64,000 nucleotides of DNA from Planctomycetota bacterium (GTDB taxonomy: Bacteria; Planctomycetota; Planctomycetia; Gemmatales; HRBIN36), in the NCBI GenBank assembly GCA_014584395.1, contig JACTMY010000017.1:166012-230011 (forward strand), given 5' to 3'. Positions 58,592 through 64,000 of this stretch are shown piece after piece. The notes under the pieces are model-generated. The model worked only from the letters and a program-made list of their open reading frames with translations, was not told where the DNA came from and did no database searches. A program made the translations under genes and the position numbers. The number at the start of each line of letters is the position of its first letter. Within the stretch, counting starts at the first letter, position 1.

Positions 58592-59905
58592 ATGCTTCGG
58601 GCCGTGGATATCATTCGCAAGAAACGCGATGGCGGAACGCTCGCCAACGAGGAGATCGACACCTTCATCCAGGGGGCCACCTCAGGCGCTTGGGAGAAGT
58701 ACCAGGTGACGGCGCTGCTCATGGCCATCTATTTCCGCGGCATGAGCGACGAGGAGACGGCGTATCTGACCGGGGCGATGGTCCGTTCGGGGGCGAAGCT
58801 GGATTGGTCCGACCAGCCCGGCCCCAAGGTAGACAAGCACAGCACGGGCGGCGTCGGCGACAAAACCTCGCTCATCCTCGCCCCCTTGGCGGCGGCCTGC
58901 GGCTGCAAGGTGCCCATGATGTCCGGACGAGGGCTGGGCCACACCGGCGGCACCCTCGACAAACTGGAGACCATCCCCGGCTTTCGCGTCGGGCTGCGGT
59001 TGCCGGAGTTCCGCGACGTCTTGCGCCGCCATGGCCTGGCCCTTATCGGGCAAACGGCCGAGGTCGCCCCCGCGGACAAGCTGCTCTATGCGCTCCGCGA
59101 CGTGACGGCGACGGTCGAGAGCATCCCGCTCATCGCCGGCTCGATCATGAGCAAGAAGATCGCCGAGGGGATCGATGCCTTGGTCATGGACGTGAAGTGC
59201 GGCCGCGGCGCGTTCATGAAGCAGCTCCCCGATGCCCGCCGACTGGCGGAGACGATTGTGGCCATCGGCGCGCAAAACGGCGTGCGGACCAAGGTCCTGA
59301 TCACCGCGATGGATCAGCCGTTGGGGACGGCCGTGGGGAATCGGCTCGAGGTCATCGAAAGCCTGGAGATACTGAAGGGGCGCGGGCCCGCCGATTTGAC
59401 CGCGCTCTCAGTTCGGCTGGCGGCGGAAATGGTTTGGCTCGGCGGTTTGGCCGATTCCCTGAAGACGGCTGAGGGGCAGGTGAACCAGGCGCTTTCTTCG
59501 GGCCGCGGTCTGGAGCTGTTCCGTGCCGTCATTGAAGCCCAGGGGGGCGACCCGAAGATGGTCGATGACTACGACCGAATGGTCCCGGCGCCGCAGCGCA
59601 TGATGTTGCAAGCCGAGCGGGATGGCTTCATCACCGGACTGGACGCCGAGCAGATCGGTCTGGGCTGTATGTTTCTCGGTGCGGGCAGGGCAAAGGCGGA
59701 AGACCAGGTGGACCATGCCGTGGGGGTCATCTTGCATGCCAAGATGGGAGCCAGGATTGAGGTTGGCGCTCCGCTTATGGAAGTGCATTATCGGCGCACG
59801 GAAGGGTTGGACCATGCCCTGCATCGGCTGCGGTCAGCGATCACATGGGGAGATGAACCGCCCACCCTGCCGCCGCTGATTCTCGAGGAAGTGCAGCCGC
59901 GCTAG
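58592..59905 (+). CDS. Thymidine/pyrimidine-nucleoside phosphorylase
   Basis: '[22 protein letters not shown]', '[48 protein letters not shown]'. Confidence 0.95.
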   Translation: MLRAVDIIRKKRDGGTLANEEIDTFIQGATSGAWEKYQVTALLMAIYFRGMSDEETAYLTGAMVRSGAKLDWSDQPGPKVDKHSTGGVGDKTSLILAPLAAACGCKVPMMSGRGLGHTGGTLDKLETIPGFRVGLRLPEFRDVLRRHGLALIGQTAEVAPADKLLYALRDVTATVESIPLIAGSIMSKKIAEGIDALVMDVKCGRGAFMKQLPDARRLAETIVAIGAQNGVRTKVLITAMDQPLGTAVGNRLEVIESLEILKGRGPADLTALSVRLAAEMVWLGGLADSLKTAEGQVNQALSSGRGLELFRAVIEAQGGDPKMVDDYDRMVPAPQRMMLQAERDGFITGLDAEQIGLGCMFLGAGRAKAEDQVDHAVGVILHAKMGARIEVGAPLMEVHYRRTEGLDHALHRLRSAITWGDEPPTLPPLILEEVQPR

Positions 59906-60765
59906 CCGACCGGCGGCCGAACGCATACGCCGCGCTCGGCGAGGTAGCGTTTGATCATGGGGATGCCAAACTTTTCATCGTGGAAGATGCTCGCGGCCAG
60001 TGCGGCGTCGGCTTTCCCCTGAGTCAGCGCTTGATAGACGTGTTCGGGGCTCCCCGCGCCCCCGCTGGCGACAACGGGAATTTTCACCGCCTCGGCCACG
60101 GCTTGCGTCATCTCCAGATCATATCCCGCCTGGGTGCCGTCGGCGTCCATGGAGGTGAGAATGATCTCGCCCGCGCCTAATTGCTCGACCTCTTTGGCCC
60201 AGGCGACGGCTTCCATCCCCGTCGGCCGGCGTCCGCCATGAATGAAGACTTGCCACCAGACGCCGCCAGGCCGCGCTGCCCCCTGCGGCATCATCGGGCC
60301 ATACCAGGAAGCAGCGGGGCCGATCCAACTGGTTTCCGCCGCGAAGGGGGATTCCTCGACGGGGACGCGCTTGGGGTCGATGTTGACCACCGTGGCGCAG
60401 CGGCCGAATTTCCTGGAGATTTTCATGATCAATTCGGGATCGAGCACGGCGGAGGAATTGATGCTGACTTTTTCCGCTCCGGCCTGGATCAGTTGGGTGG
60501 CGTCTTCGATGGAGCGAATGCCGCCGCCCACGGTCAACGGCATGAAGCATTCCTCGGCCACGCGGCGGATGAGGTCGATCAGAATGCCGCGGCCTTCATG
60601 GCTGGCCGAGATGTCCAACACGACCAGTTCGTCGGCCCCCTCGGCTTCATAGCGGCGCGCCACCTCGACGGGATCCCCGGCGTCGCGGAGGTTGACGAAG
60701 TTGACCCCCTTGACCACGCGGCCATTCATGACGTCCAGGCAAGGGATGATCCGTTTCGCCAACAT
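59902..60765 (-). CDS. hisF: Imidazole glycerol phosphate synthase subunit HisF with an internal insertion
   Basis: '[36 protein letters not shown]', 'LTVGGGIRS', '[43 protein letters not shown]', 'ALAASIFH'. Confidence 0.97.
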   Translation of the reverse strand: MLAKRIIPCLDVMNGRVVKGVNFVNLRDAGDPVEVARRYEAEGADELVVLDISASHEGRGILIDLIRRVAEECFMPLTVGGGIRSIEDATQLIQAGAEKVSINSSAVLDPELIMKISRKFGRCATVVNIDPKRVPVEESPFAAETSWIGPAASWYGPMMPQGAARPGGVWWQVFIHGGRRPTGMEAVAWAKEVEQLGAGEIILTSMDADGTQAGYDLEMTQAVAEAVKIPVVASGGAGSPEHVYQALTQGKADAALAASIFHDEKFGIPMIKRYLAERGVCVRPPVG

Positions 60766-60807
60766 GGCACATTTCCCATCACGGCACGGAACGAGGCTCA
60801 GGCGGAC

Positions 60808-61617
60808 CTAACTGCTGGCACTGCGATAATGCCTGAGCGACAACCGCAGCACCCAGCGGCTCAAAATCAAGATGGCGGCGGCGCAGAGCAGCATGTACAG
60901 ACAAATCCAACCATCCAATAATTTAACCATCGTGCTGGCGGGAACGTGGACCACCAACATGACGGGAATAAGGAAGCTGAAGACGAAGCCGATCGGCGCC
61001 GCCCAGGTGTTGCGAAAGATGTCGCGGGGATAACGCATCAGGCTGGTGAACAGCCACCACAGTTCGAGCAGGCTCGAATTGCGGATCAGCCAGACCGACG
61101 TCGACGTCAGCATGAGCAGGAAGCCGTAGGCCAGCACCACCCCGGCCAGGAACATCAGGAGAAAGAGCACGAGTTGGAGCGGTTCGAGCGCCCATCCCCC
61201 CATGCGGTAGGAGAGGATCATGACGACAACGCCCAGGAAAAAGTTCGGCGCCGTCGACCAGTCGATTCCCTTGCAGGAGATCAAAAACTGCTCATCGATG
61301 GGCTGCAAAAGGTAAAAGTCCAATTCGCCGGTCCGCACCAATTCGGCAAACCCCATGAGATTTTCCAGGAAGAAGGTTTCAATCAGGCCTTCCAGGGCGT
61401 AGTAGCAGCCGACGAAGAAGAGATATTCCGCTTCCGACCAATAGGCGACGTGTGCGGTTTTGGCAAAGATCGTGCGATAGAAGAGCAGCAAAATCGACAA
61501 CCACAACACTTCGACGAGGATTTTGGCGAGGAAGTTGCCGCGGAAGGCCATTTCCCGAGCTAGGGAGAATTGGGCGAAGGCCGCCAGCAAGCGGGGATAC
61601 CGCGCCAAGCCGCTCAT
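60808..61617 (-). CDS. ABC-2 type transporter permease
   Basis: Start at MSGLARYPRLLAAFAQFSLAREMAFRGNFLAKILVEVLW; about six hydrophobic segments; 'LLQPIDEQFLIS'. No ATPase gene in the window. Confidence 0.8.
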   Translation of the reverse strand: MSGLARYPRLLAAFAQFSLAREMAFRGNFLAKILVEVLWLSILLLFYRTIFAKTAHVAYWSEAEYLFFVGCYYALEGLIETFFLENLMGFAELVRTGELDFYLLQPIDEQFLISCKGIDWSTAPNFFLGVVVMILSYRMGGWALEPLQLVLFLLMFLAGVVLAYGFLLMLTSTSVWLIRNSSLLELWWLFTSLMRYPRDIFRNTWAAPIGFVFSFLIPVMLVVHVPASTMVKLLDGWICLYMLLCAAAILILSRWVLRLSLRHYRSASS

Positions 61618-62255
61618 GGGAGGTGCTCTCGGCGATAGATCCAATAGGCTTGCCGGAGGTACAACAGACCGCTCAAAAGTGTTGCCACGACCATGCCATG
61701 GATCAAAAACGTGCGGCATGCGATCCATGCATCCCTCCACGGATCGGGCAGCGGCGACGGCTTCAGGTCCATCACGACAAAGATCACCAGCAAAGCGCCG
61801 CACTGCAGGACCATTTTCACCTTGCCCGACCAGTCCGCGCCGAAGGCGGCATGATGCTGTTCCATGTAACCGCGAAGGCTCGTGACTAATAACTCGCGGC
61901 TCAAAACCAGGACCACCATCCACGGGGCCAGGCCGGTCCGCTCGGCTCCGATCGGCAAGAGACACGTGAAAGCGCCGCAAACCAGGATCTTATCGACTAA
62001 CGGGTCGAAATGTCGGCCCAGCGTGCTGCCCATGGCCAACAGTCTGGCCACGTAGCCGTCCAGCCAATCGGTGATCGCCGCCAGACAAAAGACGGCCAGG
62101 CAGGCTAGCCATTGTTCTGTGCCGATCAGAATGAAGAGCACGATGGCCAGCAGAAAGCGCAGAAACGTGAGCAGATTGGGAAGATTCAATGGCGAAGGTT
62201 CCGGCCGCTGGACGGGGCGCGACGAGGAGGGAACGGAGCTTAAAGTCGTCGTCAT
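61614..62255 (-). CDS. pgsA: CDP-diacylglycerol--glycerol-3-phosphate 3-phosphatidyltransferase
   Basis: 'LNLPNLLTFLRFLLAIVLF', CDP-alcohol phosphatidyltransferase motif 'TDWLDGYVARLLAMGSTLGRHFDPLVDKIL'. Confidence 0.95.
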   Translation of the reverse strand: MTTTLSSVPSSSRPVQRPEPSPLNLPNLLTFLRFLLAIVLFILIGTEQWLACLAVFCLAAITDWLDGYVARLLAMGSTLGRHFDPLVDKILVCGAFTCLLPIGAERTGLAPWMVVLVLSRELLVTSLRGYMEQHHAAFGADWSGKVKMVLQCGALLVIFVVMDLKPSPLPDPWRDAWIACRTFLIHGMVVATLLSGLLYLRQAYWIYRREHLP

Positions 62256-62429
62256 AACGGCGGGGACTCGTCAGGTTGAGACGCATGCATCTTGGACGCA
62301 AGCCAACACCGGCCGCCATCGTGCCACACTGGACGATGCTCCCAGGCCAGGCAGTCGCCTATCTCTTTTGTATCCAATTTCACGCATGAATGCTATGCGA
62401 TATCAGCGCCATCGGCGCATTCCAGCAGG

Positions 62430-63887
62430 CTAGCGGACAGACAGGGCTTTGCCCAGCAGATCGTAGCCGTCGCAGCCGGTGATTTTCGTTCGGACCAGAT
62501 CGCCGGGCTGGAGGTTCTTGCCCTTGATGCGAACAGTGCCGTCGATGTCCGGGGCATCCGCCTGCCCGCGGCCGATGAACCACCCCGGCGTCTCCGGGTC
62601 GGCTTGATCGATGATCGCTTCGAGTTCCTTGCCGATTTGTGCCTGGCTCCAGGCGAACGCGATGGGCTGTTGGGCGGCCATGAGGCGATCGCGGCGCTCT
62701 TCCTTGACAGTCTCGGAGAGTTGATCAGGCAATTGAGCGGCGGGTGTTCCCGGCTCCAGCGAATAGGTGAAGACGCCGGCCCGTTCGAACTTCGCAGCCT
62801 TGGCGAAGTCGAGCAGTTCCGCAAACTGATCCTCCGTCTCGCCAGGAAAGCCGACGATGAAGGTGGTGCGCATGACCACTGCCGGGATGCTGGAGCGCAG
62901 GTTGGCGATCAGCTTTTCGGTTTCGACCCGGGTGACGCGCCGGGCCATGCGCCGCAGCATGACGTCATTGATGTGCTGCAGCGGCATGTCGATGTAGGGA
63001 ATGATCTTGCGGGCCGAGGCGAGAGTGTGCAGCAACTCGTCCGTCAAATACATGGGGTAAACATAAAGGAGGCGAATCCACTCCACCCCATCGATCTGAT
63101 CCAGTGCTTGCAGCAATTCATGCAATCGCACCCGGCCATACAGGTCCAGGCCATAATAGGTCGTGTCTTGGGCGACGATGATGAGTTCTCGAACGCCATC
63201 GGCCGCCAGTTCTTTGGCTTCGGCCACGACGGCCTCGATGGGCTTGGTGACGTGTTTGCCCCGCATGCCCGGGATGGCGCAGAAGGTGCAAAGCCGATCG
63301 CAGCCTTCTGAGATTTTCAGGTAGGCATAATGGCGGGGCGTCAATCGGAAGCGGCCCTGATCGTTGAGGGCCTGAACCGGCGCGGGCCGAAACAGGGTTT
63401 TCTGCTCGACCAGGGCCGACTCTTTGGGCGTCATCGCCAAGGTGGGGATCGCCAGACGCTTGGGGCGAAGGACAACACCATGAGTCGGCGGCGGTGCGTC
63501 CTCGATGGCCGCGCCAGGAGCAAGCAGGTGGTCGCAAACCTGAGCGATTTCCTCCCGTCCGAAGACGCCGACAAGATGATCCACCTCGGGCACCTCCTCG
63601 AGCAGCATCTCTTTCTTGCGCTCGGCGAGACAGCCCGCGACGACCACCTTTTTCACCTGGCCCGCGCGCTTGAGATCGAGCATCTCGCGGATCACGCCCA
63701 GCGACTCGGCCCGAGCCGCCTCGATGAAGCCGCAAGTATTGATGATGACCACGTCGGCGCCGCGCGGATCGGACTGCAAGGCGAAGCCTTCGGCCGTTAA
63801 TTGGCCCAGCATCGCTTCGGAATCGACCAGGTTTTTCGCGCAGCCAAGCGTGACGAAGGCCAAGCTGCCTTTCACCGTTTGCGTCAT
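62430..63887 (-). CDS. rimO: Ribosomal protein S12 methylthiotransferase RimO
   Basis: 'LAFVTLGCAKNLVDSEAMLGQL', 'INTCGFIEAARAES', radical-SAM 'ISEGCDRLCTFCAIPGMRGK', C-terminal TRAM. Start at MTQTVKG. Confidence 0.96.
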   Translation of the reverse strand: MTQTVKGSLAFVTLGCAKNLVDSEAMLGQLTAEGFALQSDPRGADVVIINTCGFIEAARAESLGVIREMLDLKRAGQVKKVVVAGCLAERKKEMLLEEVPEVDHLVGVFGREEIAQVCDHLLAPGAAIEDAPPPTHGVVLRPKRLAIPTLAMTPKESALVEQKTLFRPAPVQALNDQGRFRLTPRHYAYLKISEGCDRLCTFCAIPGMRGKHVTKPIEAVVAEAKELAADGVRELIIVAQDTTYYGLDLYGRVRLHELLQALDQIDGVEWIRLLYVYPMYLTDELLHTLASARKIIPYIDMPLQHINDVMLRRMARRVTRVETEKLIANLRSSIPAVVMRTTFIVGFPGETEDQFAELLDFAKAAKFERAGVFTYSLEPGTPAAQLPDQLSETVKEERRDRLMAAQQPIAFAWSQAQIGKELEAIIDQADPETPGWFIGRGQADAPDIDGTVRIKGKNLQPGDLVRTKITGCDGYDLLGKALSVR

Positions 63888-63927
63888 CTCGATCATCTCA
63901 GAAGCAGGGAATGCACGGTAACAACCT

Positions 63928-63956
63928 ATTGTATGACTCACGTTTTGTTATTGTAA
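63928..63956 (-). promoter_or_regulatory. Putative sigma70-type promoter of rimO
   Basis: Minus strand TTACAA-17-TACAAT; good -10, weak -35; 30-40 nt upstream of the rimO start. Confidence 0.3.
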
Positions 63957-64000
63957 GATGCCCGCCGGCATTGGATGATGTCCGTCCGACCCCATGGAAC

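Overview
This is a GC-rich chromosomal window that reads like a planctomycete, probably Gemmata-like. That placement is an inference from gene content, the sulfatase, the kinase-TPR protein, the DUF6655-type lipoprotein and the intergenic repeat style. Most of the window is ordinary, densely packed housekeeping sequence: mnmG, galT, GH57, glgA, dnaK, pheA, trpS, thrC, queA, class I fumarase, bpt, an MscS/ParA pair, GH63-like and GH13 enzymes, a homodimeric-type pyruvate dehydrogenase E1, a pyrimidine-nucleoside phosphorylase, hisF, pgsA and rimO. There is one tRNA-Ser(UGA). I saw no CRISPR array, rRNA, intact transposase or prophage. The less ordinary parts are: (1) a small decayed islet between trpS and the 3' side of tRNA-Ser (about 23.37-24.87 kb), holding a translationally coupled two-gene nucleotidyltransferase pair (toxin-antitoxin-like) flanked by gene debris that includes a 'NDEVFTPPEFANRMLDT' methylase-like remnant; (2) an orphan beta-class DNA methyltransferase with an unusual repeat-bearing upstream region next to a large uncharacterised protein; (3) a TPR protein fused to a YggX-like (Fe2+-trafficking) domain; (4) an ATP-cone protein resembling a degenerate class III ribonucleotide reductase; (5) a cluster of AGCCA/TGCCA-AAA-TGGCN palindromes between dnaK and pheA; (6) a roughly 33-aa insertion in HisF directly after Asp130; (7) a 32-aa ORF upstream of the sulfatase gene that resembles the sulfatase signal peptide. 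I did not find a clear-cut new multi-gene system. The islet NTase pair and the methyltransferase locus are the best candidates. All calls come from reading the sequence and the supplied ORF track; no database search was run.
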